A DNA stretch of 64,000 nucleotides from Anisodus tanguticus. Lineage: Eukaryota > Streptophyta > Magnoliopsida > Solanales > Solanaceae. The stretch covers positions 18,148,615 to 18,212,614 of the forward strand of contig CM067546.1 of NCBI GenBank assembly GCA_034509755.1, written 5' to 3'. A program made the position numbers and the translations under genes. The notes under the pieces were generated by a model that saw only the letters and a program-made list of their open reading frames with translations, did not search any database and was not told where the DNA came from. Positions 35,064 through 46,642 of the stretch are shown here, in pieces. Positions within the stretch are counted from its first letter, which is position 1; the number at the start of each line of letters is the position of its first letter.

Positions 35064-35983
35064 GTGTTAAATTAAAATAGATATTGAAACTTTCAAATAC
35101 GGAAAATTATTTAATAGGTAAGTTATCGTTAAGATGAATTATTAATTAATGCTTAGATGCCTTGAAATAGTAAGAATGTAATTAATGAATGACTATTAGT
35201 AACAAATATTTTACCTAATTAATTAAAGTTGACTATTAGTTACAAATATTTTACCTAAAAAAGAATTCTGTCATTGACATTTTTGGATGTATTAAAAAAC
35301 TTGCATTAATATAATAGCATCTTTCAATCAAGCATAAAATTTGAGGGTAATTTTGTTTTTAACTAAGCTTATGCATGCATTAATAACCTTGGTATTACTA
35401 ATATCATAATTTGCTATGTATTAGTTATACATATGATAATACCAAATAAGGTGTATTAGATTAAAAATGTGTATCAAATAAGATATTAGTAATACCAACT
35501 AATGCCTGCATTCTAATCCACCCTACCAAACCACCCCTTAATGAATTACACAGAGATTCAAAACCCCACCATTTCTCCATATTATTGCGAAATTAATGGA
35601 CGGGGATGATAATAAAAGTTTCATAAAGTGTCCTTAAGAATATGTTAAAAAGGCATTATCGTTTACCACTATATATAGATTATTATATCCCACTGGGAGT
35701 CACAGGTAGTGATCTATGCCACCCATGTGATTAAAACAAATACAAACCTGAAAATGACAAGCAACAAAACCTTCCCCAATCACCTTTAAGTGTTTCACAG
35801 CTATCAAAAAGGTATAGTCCTTTTTTCTTCATTAGTTTAATTCTTCAATCAAAACACCAGAAAGTTATGGAGATGAGACTTCAAATGTAGCTAGCTGCTC
35901 GGTGTGAATTTGGAAGAGATCTCGCTGGTAACCATGGCATACATTTTTCAATCTCCCATTCACCTACTTCTCAAGGTAAACAC
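35064..35983. other. AT-rich spacer with MITE-like sequence
   Basis: No gene. 35191-35217 and 35231-35257 are a 27-bp direct repeat with one mismatch, period 40. The stretch 35370-35540, with GGTATTACTAATATC, its inverse GATATTAGTAATACC, and an end CCCTACCAAACCACCCC, looks like one end of a MITE family. Related ATTAGTAATGC words flank copia-2. The other end was not located. 35068-35087 repeats 29769-29788 exactly. Confidence 0.4.
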
Positions 35984-37365
35984 TATGGCTGGCCAGTGGG
36001 CCGGGTCGGCCCGGTCCCTGCCCAGTCCCGCCAATCCCGACCCGATCCTGGTCCCGCCCCGATCCTGGTCCCGCCCCGATCCTGGTCCCGTCCCGATCCC
36101 GCCCGAAATACCCCTTTTGTAAAAATAATTGTTGCACCAACGATCATTTTACATTTTGGCCGTTGTGCAATGGTCATTTTTTGCCTCCCCCTCCCCAAAC
36201 CCCCCTATCCCCTTAATATTTATTTTTAACTCATAAGTTATTATATTACACTTTAACCCAATTTTTTAACTATAAATACCTCATTTTCTCTTCATCTTTC
36301 TCACAAATTATTCTACAATCTCTCAATCTATCTCTCTACAAGTCTACATTATCTACTAAATATTCAATTTTATTTATTAATTTTTGGAATTAGGAGTGAA
36401 GTTGACAACTAGCTTGAAGATCTTCCATCGAGCAAAGTTTCAATTTTCAACCTCTCGATTACACGTCGACGTTACGTCGACGTTTGGTACATTCGTTCCT
36501 TCATTAAGTTATTATTGTCTGTTTATTTTATTTAGCGCACTTAATTTCATTTACTTTAATTATTTATTAGTATAATTATAAATTTATAATGGAAAGATTT
36601 AACTGTATGCTTACGGGTAGGGGTCATGCTTCTTCTAGTAAGGGCAACAAGGGCAAGGGTGCTTCTTCTAGTCATCCTATTTCTAGACATAATCCTATTC
36701 CTACATAAGATGATTTTGTTGATACTTAACATTTTCCTACAATACCATTAGATTTAGACGAGGAGCTATTTTCTGGAACTCAAGAAGACTTTAATTTAGA
36801 CGATGATCTAGATGATACACCCACTAATGTAGATGACAGCACACCCACTAGTGCACCTTCAACTAAAACGCCTCTTATTGCCCCTAGTATGAGACGAGGT
36901 CCAACAAAACGAACATAAAAAACAGATGCATGGACATTTTTTGATAGGGACGTAGAGAATCAAGTAGCTAGATGTAAAATTTGTAAAGATGTTTTAAAAT
37001 TTAAAACTGGAAAAGGTCACGGTGGGACAGGGGGTTTAATGAGACACGTAGCAAGGGCTCATCCAGCTAGGTATGCCCAATACGAGGCTTCAAAACCGGG
37101 TGCGCAAACGTTCGCTCCATCGGGACAAGGTTCACATACTGATACTGTCCTGGACCAAGTACATGGTTAAATTAACCCTATGACGGGGGGAATTGTAGGC
37201 CCTAAATACAATAAACATATATATAGCGAAGCAATAACAAAATTAGTTATTGTGGAGGGTTTGCCTTTTTCATTTCCTTCATCTCTCGGTTTTATTCATT
37301 ACATTAGAGATGTGTATAATCCTGCTTTTAACGGTTTTCCTAGATCAACTGTTAAGAGTGTGAGA
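35984..37365 (+). mobile_element. hAT transposon 5' part, cut by copia-4
   Basis: The left end, TATGGCTGGCCAGTGGGC, and the following GGTCGGCCCGGTCCC resemble hAT ends with GC-rich subterminal repeats. 36049-36110 has about three copies of the 17-mer CGATCCTGGTCCCGCCC. A TATA-like TATAAATACC lies near 36270. The transposase start follows. The 3' part of the element was not found on the far side of copia-4. Confidence 0.65.
36589..37365 (+). pseudogene. hAT transposase N-terminus with BED zinc finger
   Basis: Starts ATGGAAAGATTTAAC at 36589. A low-complexity Ser/Gly/Lys stretch and an acidic region precede the BED finger at about 36930-37070: AWTFFDRD, then CKICKDVLKF with the later H-x4-H as MRHVARAHP. 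It continues as PKYNKHIYSEAITKLVIVEG and FIHYIRDVYNP, typical of RICESLEEPER-type hAT transposases just before the catalytic domain. At least four in-frame TAA stops, and the frame ends at the copia-4 LTR. Non-functional. Confidence 0.78.
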
Positions 37366-37564
37366 TGATATTAATCTCCCTTGGGGAGTCTTTCATTAAT
37401 ATCAAGGTATATATAGAGTACAATATTCATCCCTTATACAATAGGAATCCTAATCCTATACAAAAGAGGAATCCTAGTCTTACCATAATTATATTTACAC
37501 AATTTATGGAAATATTCTAATTATGGGTAGGGAATATATTGTTTCCTATATTTACACGTTTACA
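37366..37564 (-). repeat. 3' LTR of copia-4
   Basis: About 199 bp, minus strand TGTAAACGTGTAAATATAGG to GATTAATATCA. The exact outer border is uncertain by five bases because TGAGATGATATT offers two TG starts. Confidence 0.7.
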
Positions 37565-39400
37565 TACCCCCTCAGTCAGAGCGGGAGGAGGTCGGACGCT
37601 GAGACTGGATCTGAAGTCAAGAAATAACTGTCTGGGAAGTCCTTTGGTAAATATGTCTGCATACTGATAGGATGTTGGAACATGTAACACTCTGACATGG
37701 CCTAATGCAACTTTCTCACGAACGAAGTGTAGGTCTATCTCAATATGCTTGGTTCGCTGATGTTGAACCAGATTATGAGAAAGATAGATGGCAGAGATGT
37801 TATCACAATACACAATAGATTCCTGACGTAAAGGACACTGAAGTTCTAACAGTAAATTTTTTAGCCAACAAATCTCAACTACTACATTTGCAACGCCTCT
37901 GTACTCAGCCTCGGCACTGGAGTGAGATAGGGTAGCCTGTCGCTTGGCAGACCAAGAAATCAGATTATCCCCTAAAAAGACACAAAAGCCGGAGGTGGAG
38001 CATCGCGAGTCCGGACACCCTGCCCAATCTGCATCCGTATATGAAAGCAACCTATCTGGTGCAGAGGGGTATAGGTGCAAACCATAATCAAGAGTGCCCT
38101 TAATATATCGAATGATACGCTTAAGAGTAGTGAAATGAGACTCCCTGGGGGCATGCATGAATAAGCACACCTGCTGAACATCATAAGCTATGTCTGGCCT
38201 GGTGAATGTGAGATACTGAAGTGCACCTGCAAGGCTCCTATACAGAGTAGGATCAGAGACTGGAGCACCATCCATAGCACTGAGCTTAGATTTGGAATCA
38301 ATTGGAGTAGGCACCTCTTTGTAGTTTGCCATCTTAGCCCTGTACACAATCTCTTCTGCATACTTATGCTGACACAAGAACATATGATTGGCAGACCTGG
38401 TCACTGATATCCCCAAAAAGTAACTCAGCTTCCCCAAATCAGTCATTGCAAATTCGGACTTGAGCAAGACAATAATCTCATTTTTCAATCCGTCGGAGGA
38501 GGCAGTAAGAACAATATCATCCACGTAAAGTAATAAGTAAGCAGTGTTACTACCTCGATGAAAAATGAAAAGTGATGTATCACTCTTGCTGCATACAAAC
38601 CCAATCTGCAAGATATACCTGGCAAAGCTATCATACCATGCACGGGAGGCCTACTTCAGGCCATATAGTGACTTACAGAGACGGCACACATAGTGAGGAA
38701 TTGCTGGATGGGTGAACCCTGGTGGCTGATGCATGTAGACTGTCTCTCGCAGATCCCCATGTAAGAATGCATTCTTCATGTCAAGCTGATGGATCGTCCA
38801 GTGTTTACCCATGGCTATGCTCAAAACTGTGCGGATGGTAACCGATTTGACAACCAGGCTGAAGGTCTCACCACAATCAATCCCCTCATACTGATTTGTG
38901 CCATTAGCCACAAGACGGGCCTTATACCTCTCAAGATCCCCATTGTCTCTGAACTTGTGACGAAATAGCCACATACAATGAATGACATTCACCCCCTCAG
39001 GTCTAGGTACTAGATCTCACGTGTGCTGTTTAGTTAAAGCATTGAATTCCTCATACATAGCCGGATTCCAATTAGGGTCTTGTTTGGCCAATTTTAGGTT
39101 CTTTGGAAGTGGAGAGATGGTTTGGGCAGACAAGTTGAAATGGACTTTAGGTTTGAAGATTCCATGCTTTGAACGAGTTTCCATTGGATGGGTAGGGACA
39201 GTGGGTGGCGGAGTGGTGTCTGAGACGGGGGGTAAAGCCGGATAAGGAGAAGGTGGGGGCGAAGCCGTCAGAGGCGCCGTGGCTCCTGGATCGAGAGTCG
39301 TGGCGCTAGAAGGTTGACAGGCTTTTCTGAAGTTTGGGCGCCGCGGCGCCTCAGCACAGGGCCGCGGCGCTGTCGACAGTGTTTCACAAGATTGCTCTCT
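37366..39400 (-). mobile_element. copia-4, 5'-truncated Ty1/copia element
   Basis: Minus strand. The 3' LTR at 37366-37564 is inserted in the hAT transposase. The purine tract is TGAGGGGGTA. RT and RNase H follow; integrase, protease, gag and the 5' LTR are missing. The right side stops at about 39400 at a junction with a gypsy LTR that itself lacks its first 110 bp, so a deletion probably joined them. A different family from copia-1 to copia-3, judging by its LTR. Confidence 0.82.
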
Positions 39401-39418
39401 AGAGGTCAAACGGATCAA
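37517..39418 (-). pseudogene. copia-4 reverse transcriptase and RNase H
   Basis: 39418-39017 is the Pro/Thr-rich linker before RT, with THPMETRSKHGIFKP and AKQDPNWNPAMYEEFNAL. 38992-38651 covers the RT fingers (GIDCGETFSLVVKSVTIRTV, DMKNAFLHGDLRETVYMHQP). 38611-37517 is open for 364 codons: LLYVDDIVLTASSDG (catalytic YVDD), SYFLGISVTRSANH, RNase H with YTDADWAGCPDSRCSTSGFC, SSAEAEYRGVANV, IVYCDNISAIYLS and YADIFTKGLP. A frame break near 38640 and the missing front half make it a pseudogene, though this half is well preserved. Confidence 0.85.
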
Positions 39419-41307
39419 AGAAAATACGTTTCGACAAAAATAAAAAAACTGGGCAGTTTGACGTCAGAGTTGAAAGACCATTAAAGTGCCAATACAAACC
39501 ATCAAAGTTGCCTGAGATTTTCTAATCTATGAAGGCAATTTGACGGGAAGGTTAACGGACCATCAAATGTTTGACGAACCGTCAAAATTCCCCACCCTGA
39601 GCCGTTAATTATTCTTTATTTTTTCTCCAAAAAACATTAGATTCCATGCTCTCCAAACCTCTTTATCATAATATATCACTCCTAATTCAAAACTAAGTCG
39701 AATCACGCAAGATTAACACAATAACTCTCGTGGTAATCGCAAGAATGATCATCTCCATATTGAAGCAATTTCGGAAACCTTTGGAATTGGGGCAAGTTGT
39801 TATTTTGAGAGGATTCCGACATATCGAGGTAAAATTTATCCTCCCTTATCTATAATATGGATTAATGGATGATTTGGGGTAATTTGTGAAAGGATTTTTT
39901 ATTTGAAACCCGTAAACCTAAGAAATTATGATTTGATGGGCAGTTTAAAATAAGAATTGGGATTGATAAGTAAATTGATTATTGATATTGTGAAATTATG
40001 AAATAAGATTTAGGGGGATTGTGAGATCAAATTACCTAAGTGCCATTTGTTAAGGAATCTAAGAATCCTTTGTATTAAGATTGTTGATAAGATACCTAAA
40101 TGAAGTTCTTTACGAAATATCGACCCTTTGTTTTCTATAGATATCTATCCATAAGGTGTACGAGGGCTATAAAGAGATTGTATCTTCAAGGACAAGGTAT
40201 GTAAGGCAAATCTTCTTTCTTGACACGACTTGATACATTGTTTCCTTGAATAGAGATCTCTTAGAAAAATAAAGTAACGAAAGGTTTTGACAAATCGATC
40301 ATATTCTTGAGTACTTTTTGTCCATAGCATCTCTCAGGATATGTAAGCCCCAAATGTTCACATCAAGATTCTTGAACGTAGCGCCAATAACAATAGTCGG
40401 AGGATAACGACAATAGATCTCTCCGGCTCTACTTGTGGTATCTGATAGAGTCTGTCTTGCATTGAACTAATATATATGTATTTATTTTCTTACCGAGCCA
40501 TGCTATAGTTGGCCGGGTATGACACGTAGATGTGCACCCATCTGTAGTTGGTTTGATATCAGACATTACCAAGTCCCATATTTGGGCCGGGTATAACGGA
40601 GTCCTCATCGAGGCTGTGTTTGATATATATACAATATGATATGATTTGCCCCACAGAGTGGTATGATTTTACAAACATGCATTCATATGTTTCTGATGAT
40701 GACAGAGTAGGCCCCCAGTGGTTGTTATGAGTTTCAGGATGACTCTTATCTCCATATCTCTCATGTGTACATATGTTACATGCCTTACATATTTACTATA
40801 TCTTCCGTACTAATGCCCTTGTCCAGGGCAATACGTTCATGCCCACAGGTACATATAGATAGAGCGACGCTCCTCTGTAGTAGGTGATCTGCTCAGTTGT
40901 GATTATCACATAACTTTCTCTCGGAGTTACAGTACAGGAGTCTAAGTACTATTACATATGCTACTAGTGTTTTGGGATATGGCGGGGCCCTGCCCGACCT
41001 GTTGGTATATATATATGACTCTTAGAGGCTTGCAGACCTGTGTACAATAGATGTTGATATGTCGTGGCCTTGTCGGCCCTTTTTCTTAGCAGTATACTCA
41101 TGTTGTGGTTTTGGCTATCTATTCATATGTCTATATCCTGCTGGGTCTCTTCTGCGTGCAGGTTATCTTTCAGTCTTGTCATATATGGTTAATTAGAGGC
41201 CCTGTCGGCCCAAGTCTCATGTTTCATGGGTTCAGATACTATAGTGGTACGCTCAGGACTTTGGGCACTGGGTGCCGACCACACCTCTCCAAGGCTGGAG
41301 TGTGACA
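39401..41307 (+). repeat. 5' LTR of the + chromovirus, left end deleted
   Basis: Aligns with 46757-48646, from AAACGGATCAAAGAAAATA to the end GGCTGGAGTGTGACA. The first ~110 bp are replaced by copia-4 sequence. It contains transcribed-leader-like sequence with GATTCCGACATATCGAGGTA, where GAGGTA resembles a 5' splice site. Confidence 0.85.
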
Positions 41308-41518
41308 AACTCAACTTGTTATCAGAGCAGGTCTTTCCTAGGAAGTCTGTAAGTCGTATCTAGTAGAGTCATATTTATAGGTGTGTTGTGTACCACACTT
41401 ATAAGAAGGAGGCTATATGATATTTAGGACGGTTACTTTTCTTCCTAATATAGATCGTGCAATATTATTGAATCGTAAGTATCCACTCCTAGTCTTCCTC
41501 TTATTTATATTCTCAGTT

Positions 41519-42740
41519 ATGTCTGCTACTACAAGACGACATGAGGCTTTGCGGAGGTTGAATGAGGAGGCGGGAGAGAGTGCTAGTCAAGAACCACCCA
41601 CTAATCTTGGGAGATAGGAGCACCGAAATGAGGCTATATATCGGGCCTCCAAGACTCCACCCCTACCACCACCACCACCTCCCGAAGGACATGGGAGAGC
41701 TGATATACCTCCAATTCCTCCTCCAGTTTCCCCTGATTAGGACCTAGATATGTGGAGTCCAATGTAACTGTTGACCCAATTTGTGGCCTCTCAGGCCTAA
41801 TGTCAGACTCCCGGTTTTGCTGGTAGAGCTATGAGTTCAAGGGTTAAAGATTTTGTTAATTTGTACCCTCCGATATTTATGGGAACATACCCTAATCTGG
41901 ACCCACATAATTTTTTGGATAAAATGCAACAGACTTTATGAGTTATGCATATAACAGATGCTGAGACAATAAAGTTAGCTTCCTATAGATTACAAGATGT
42001 GGCCGCTACTTGGTTTGAGACTTGGGAGCAGACTCGGGGACCCCAAGCCCCACCTTTAGGCTATAGGGAGTTCTCTGAGGCATTTCTACAGCAGCATTTA
42101 CTGGTCGAGCTTCGACGAGCCAGGAAAGATAGGTTTTTACATTTGGAGTAGAGTAATATGAGTGTCAAAGAATATAGCTTGTAGTTAAACTCCCTGGCTA
42201 GGTATTCTCCCACGATTGTTGCTGATATGAGCGATCGGGTACATCAGTTTGTTATTGGTTTGGGGCCACATTTGGTGAATGAGTATACAACAGCTCTAAA
42301 TCCTAATGTGTATATTTCTCATATCCAGTCTTATGCACAGAACTTGGAAGGCAGCAGTGAGCTGATCAACAGTATGATAGGGGCCAGCACAAGAGGGCTC
42401 GGTCCGCAGGTGATACAGGGGGGTTTCGAGGCAAATTTAGGCCTCAGTTTCCTAGACGACCATCTTATCTGATAACAAGTGTGCCATCATAGTTCTAGGA
42501 CCAACATCGTGGTCAGGCCACTTATTCTAGTCAGAGTTCACGGGTATCAGACCCACAATATAGAGGGGAATCTAGTCAGGCGAGGCCACCGCTGCCATAT
42601 TGTGTTCGATGTGGTAAGAATCATTTTGGGCAGTGTCGCCAGGGTTTAGATGCGTGTTATTCATGTGCGAAATTGAGACATATTATAAGGTTTTTTCTGA
42701 CGAGAGGTGGGGCGATATGATACAACCGACTTGGTCTGTA
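41519..42740 (+). pseudogene. chromovirus gag remnant
   Basis: Start ATGTCTGCTACTACAAG at 41519. The core motifs YPPIFMGTYPNLDPHNFLDK, LASYRLQDVAATWFETWEQ and HQFVIGLGPHLVNEY identify Gag. The tail holds a CVRCGKNHFGQCRQG knuckle and a second CYSCAKLRH half. In-frame TAG/TGA stops occur at about 41615, 41737, 42148 and 42183, mostly where Gln or Arg is expected. Confidence 0.82.
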
Positions 42741-42827
42741 ATAGCTTCTTCTTGTTCGGTACGCCCTTCAGGGTAGGGTACACAAACACTGGCTAGTAGG
42801 GGCAGAGACAGAAGAGCAACATTTAGT

Positions 42828-45800
42828 TTGAGCGGTCCCCAGAATTGCATCTATGCTTTTTCAGGTCGACAGGACATTGAGTCGTCTCTAGATGTGGTTA
42901 GAGGTATATTGTTCATTTCCTCTTATGACATATATGCTTTGATAGATCCGAGTTCCACTTTGTCCTATATTACACCTTTTGAGGCTGGTAAGTGTGGGAA
43001 AAAACCTAAATTGTTACATAAGTCATTTGAGGTGTCTACACCTATGGTTGAACCTGTATTAAGTGAGTATATAGGGATTGTGATGTAAAGATACATAATC
43101 GTCATATGATAGCCAACTTAAATGAACTAGAGATGGTGGAATTTGATGTTATTATGGGCATGGATTGGTTGGATTCTTGACATGCTAATGTTGATTGTTG
43201 GACAAAGATCGTTTGCTTTGACTTTCTAAGCGAGCCCATCCTTGGGTGGAAAGGCAATGTTGCAGCGCCCAATGGTAGGTTTATTTCCTACCTTAAGGCT
43301 CGGAAAATGATCTCCAAAGGGTATATCTATCATCTTGCTCGAGTTCAAGAGGCAAAGCCTCCAACTCTTCAGTCAGTTCTTGTCGTTAGTAAATTTCCTG
43401 ACGTGTTTTCTGATGAACTTCCCGGTATTTCTCCCGTAAAAGGAAATTGAATTCACTAGCTACATACTCCCAGATATCCAGCCTATATCTATCACTTCAT
43501 ATCGAATGGATCATGCAAAGCTAAAGAAATTAAAAGCCCAGCTAAAATATCTTCTAGAGAAAGGCTTTATTAGGCCCAGTACTTCCCCGTGGGGTGCTCC
43601 ACTGTTGTTTGTTTGTAAGAAAGATGGTTCATTAAGAATGTGTATTGATTACCATTAGTTGAATAAGGTAACCAATAAGAACAAGTACCCACTCCCTAGA
43701 ATCGATGACTTATTTGATCAACTGCAAGGTTCTAAGTATTTTTCGAAGAACGATCTCAGGTCTGGATACCATCAATTGCGGGTTAAGGAGAAAAATATTC
43801 CAAAGAATGCTTTCCAGATTAATATGGCCATTACGAGTTCCCTGTTATGTCTTTTGGTCTGACTAATGCGCCAACAACCTTCATGGATCTGATGAACAGG
43901 GTATTTAAGACATTAAGACGTTCTTAGATATCTTCATAATAGTGTTTATTGATGATATTCTGGTATATGCTAGATCAAAAGTTGAACATGCGAATTATTT
44001 ACGAGTAGTATTACAGACGCTTCAAGATTGTAAGATGTATGCCAAGTTTTCCAAATGTGAATTCTGGTTGAATTCATTGCCTTTTTGGGCCATATTGTCT
44101 CATCCAAAGGTATTAAGATGGAACATCAAAGGATTGAAGCCGTAAAGAATTGGCTGAGGTCCACGACCCCTACTAAAGTACGTAGCTTCTCGGACTTAGC
44201 AAGATATTATCAGAGATTCGTGGAGGGTTTTTCTTCTATTTCATCACCTATAAGCAAGCTCACTCATATGGCAACTAAGCTTCGATGGACAGATGCGTGT
44301 GAGCACAATTTTCAAGAGTTGAAAAATAGGTTGACATCCGCACTTGTGTTAGCTCTTCCCGAAGGTAGTAATGGGTATGTGGTTTACTGTGATGCCTTAA
44401 GAATTGGCCTAGAATGTGTTTTGATGCATTATGGAAGAGTCATAGCATACGCTTCGAGGTAGCTAAGAAAACATGAGGTAAACTATCCAACACATGATCT
44501 CAAGTTGGCAGCAGTAATCTTTGCCCTGAAAATGTGGCATCATTATTTATATGGAGTCCGTGTGGACATATTCAGAGATCATAAGAGCCTACAATACATA
44601 TTTCGCCAGAAGGAGCTAAATTTAAGGCAAAGAAGGTGGTTGGAATTATTAAAGGACTATTACATCGATATTTTATACCACTTCGGTAAGTTAAACATCG
44701 TAGCTGATGACTTAAACCGCAAGTCTGTGTGGAGTTTGGATGGTATTGAAGCCAATAAGTTGGAAATGACCAAAGAAATATGTCGCTTAGCCAGTTTAAA
44801 TATGCGACTGTTGGATACGGATGATGGATGAGCAGTGGTGCAAAATACCGCAGACTCATTCTTGATAGCAGAGGTGAAGGCAAACCAGTTTGAGGACCCT
44901 GAGTTAGTCCAAATGAAAGAAAGAATTCCCCTACAGAAGAAGACAATGTTGGAGCTAACGGGAGATGAAGTCCTAAGATATCAGAGTCGACTATGTGTAC
45001 CAGGCGTAGGGGGACTCCGAGAGCAAAATCATGGATAAAATCCACCAGTCTAGATATTCCATTCATCCTGGATTGACAAAAATGTACCATGATCTCCGAA
45101 AGGTTTACTGGTGGAATGATATGAAGAAATATATTGCACCATTTGTACCTCAATTCTCGAATTATCAGCAAGTTAAGATCGAGCATCAGAATCTTGGGGG
45201 TTTGCTTCAATATATTGAAATCTCTACTTGGAAATCCAAAATTATTAATATGGATTTAATCATCGGTTTACCCCGTTCTTATAAGAAGTTTGATTCCATC
45301 TGAGTTATTATCGACATGCTAACGAAATCGGCTCATTTCTTACCCGTTCGTACTACCTTCTCAGCTGAAGATTACACCAAGCTGTATATTAAGGAAATAG
45401 TTCAGTTGCATGGTATTCCAGTCTCTATTATATCTGACATTGGTGCTCAGTTTATAGCTCACATTCGGAGGTCATTTCAGAAAGGTTGGGCACCTAAGTG
45501 AATCTTAATACAACCTTCCATCCTCAGACCGATGGACAGGCTGAGCACATAATTCAAATACTCGAAGACATGCTACGAGTTTGCATATTGGATATCAAAG
45601 GTAGTTCGGATAATCATTTTACCCTTATTGAGTTCACTTATAATAGCAACTATCATTCTAGCATCCAGATGCCCCCGTATGAGGCATTGTAGGGATGAAA
45701 GTGTAGATCCCTAATTGGTTGGTTTGAAGTAGGAGATGCCGAATTACTAGGCCCCGATTTGGTCCAACAAATAGTGGAAAAGGTGATTGACTGCCCAGAG

Positions 45801-46330
45801 TCAGTAGAAATCTTATTCAGACATTCGATGCGGCGACTTAGAATTTGTGGTTGGTGATTGCGTGTTTTTAAAGGTTTCTCCTATGAAAGAAGTTATGAGA
45901 TTTGGCAAGAAAGGAAAACTTAGCCCTAGATACGTCAGGCCATATAAGATCATCCACCAGATAGGACGAGTAGCTTATGAACTTGAACTACCCTCAGAAT
46001 TAGAGGTAGTCCACTCGGTGTTCCATGTGTCGATGTTGTGTAAGTATATTGGAGATCCCTCCCAGATTACTCATATAGAGGATGTGCAAATCACTGAAGA
46101 TTTAACCTATGAAGAGACTCTAGTATTCATTTTACATCGGCATGTTCGGAAGCTGAGAACTAAGGAAGTTTCCTCCGTTAAGAGACTATGGAGAAATAAC
46201 AATACAGAAGAGATGACTTGGGAGGCCGAAGAAAATATACGCTCCAACTATCCTTATTTGTTTCAGTCCTTAGGTTATACCGATACTCGTGCGATACGAT
46301 TCTCTCATTTTTATTCTATTCGACAGTCCT
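42828..46330 (+). pseudogene. chromovirus pol with chromodomain tail
   Basis: Protease remnant 42828-43088 has YALIDPSSTLSYI, where the family has IDPGS, so the active-site Gly is Ser. RT: SPWGAPLLFVCKKDGSLRMC near 43590, then 43659-43862 (NKYPLPRIDDLFDQL, YFSKNDLRSGYHQLRV) and 43942 on (FIDDILVYARS). RNase H: 44505-44831 (DHKSLQYIFRQKELNLRQRR). Integrase: zinc part near 45040-45170, core 45316-45692 (AHFLPVRTTF, ISDIGAQFIAH, FHPQTDGQAEHIIQ). Chromodomain-like tail 46170-46260 (RLWRNNNTEEMTWEAEENI). About ten frame breaks and stops. Confidence 0.85.
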
Positions 46331-46642
46331 AAATTCTATACCTTATTTAGGTGCTAATGTAGAGGAAGATATGGCAGGTGCAGCTCAGAGTAAGGCAGAG
46401 GATAGTTGAGGTGAGTTATGACTAACTTTCTTAATTTTGATATATACATAAGGTCGTGTGAGGCCTAGTTAATATTATTTTATTGTTATGTTGCCCTGTG
46501 TGGCGTTAGATATATGTTTGGGTTGCCTAACAAGTTTTGGATAGTCCTGTTTATAAAGCAAACACTGCCAAAATTTTTAAAATCTTCGAGAGCTAATAAT
46601 ATCTTTAACATTCGTGGACGAATGTTCCTTAGGGGGGAAGGA
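46331..46642 (+). other. chromovirus spacer between pol and the 3' LTR
   Basis: Untranslated segment ending CGTGGACGAATGTTCCTTAG then the purine tract AGGGGGGAAGGA. No ORF of note. Confidence 0.6.

Noticed and set aside
35983..36229. Arg/Gly/Pro-rich frames on both strands
   Set aside because: Translation of the hAT subterminal GC repeats.
37517..38611. Intact host gene encoding a reverse-transcriptase-like protein
   Set aside because: Open for 364 codons but it is the tail of copia-4, ending at its LTR, with no start of its own.
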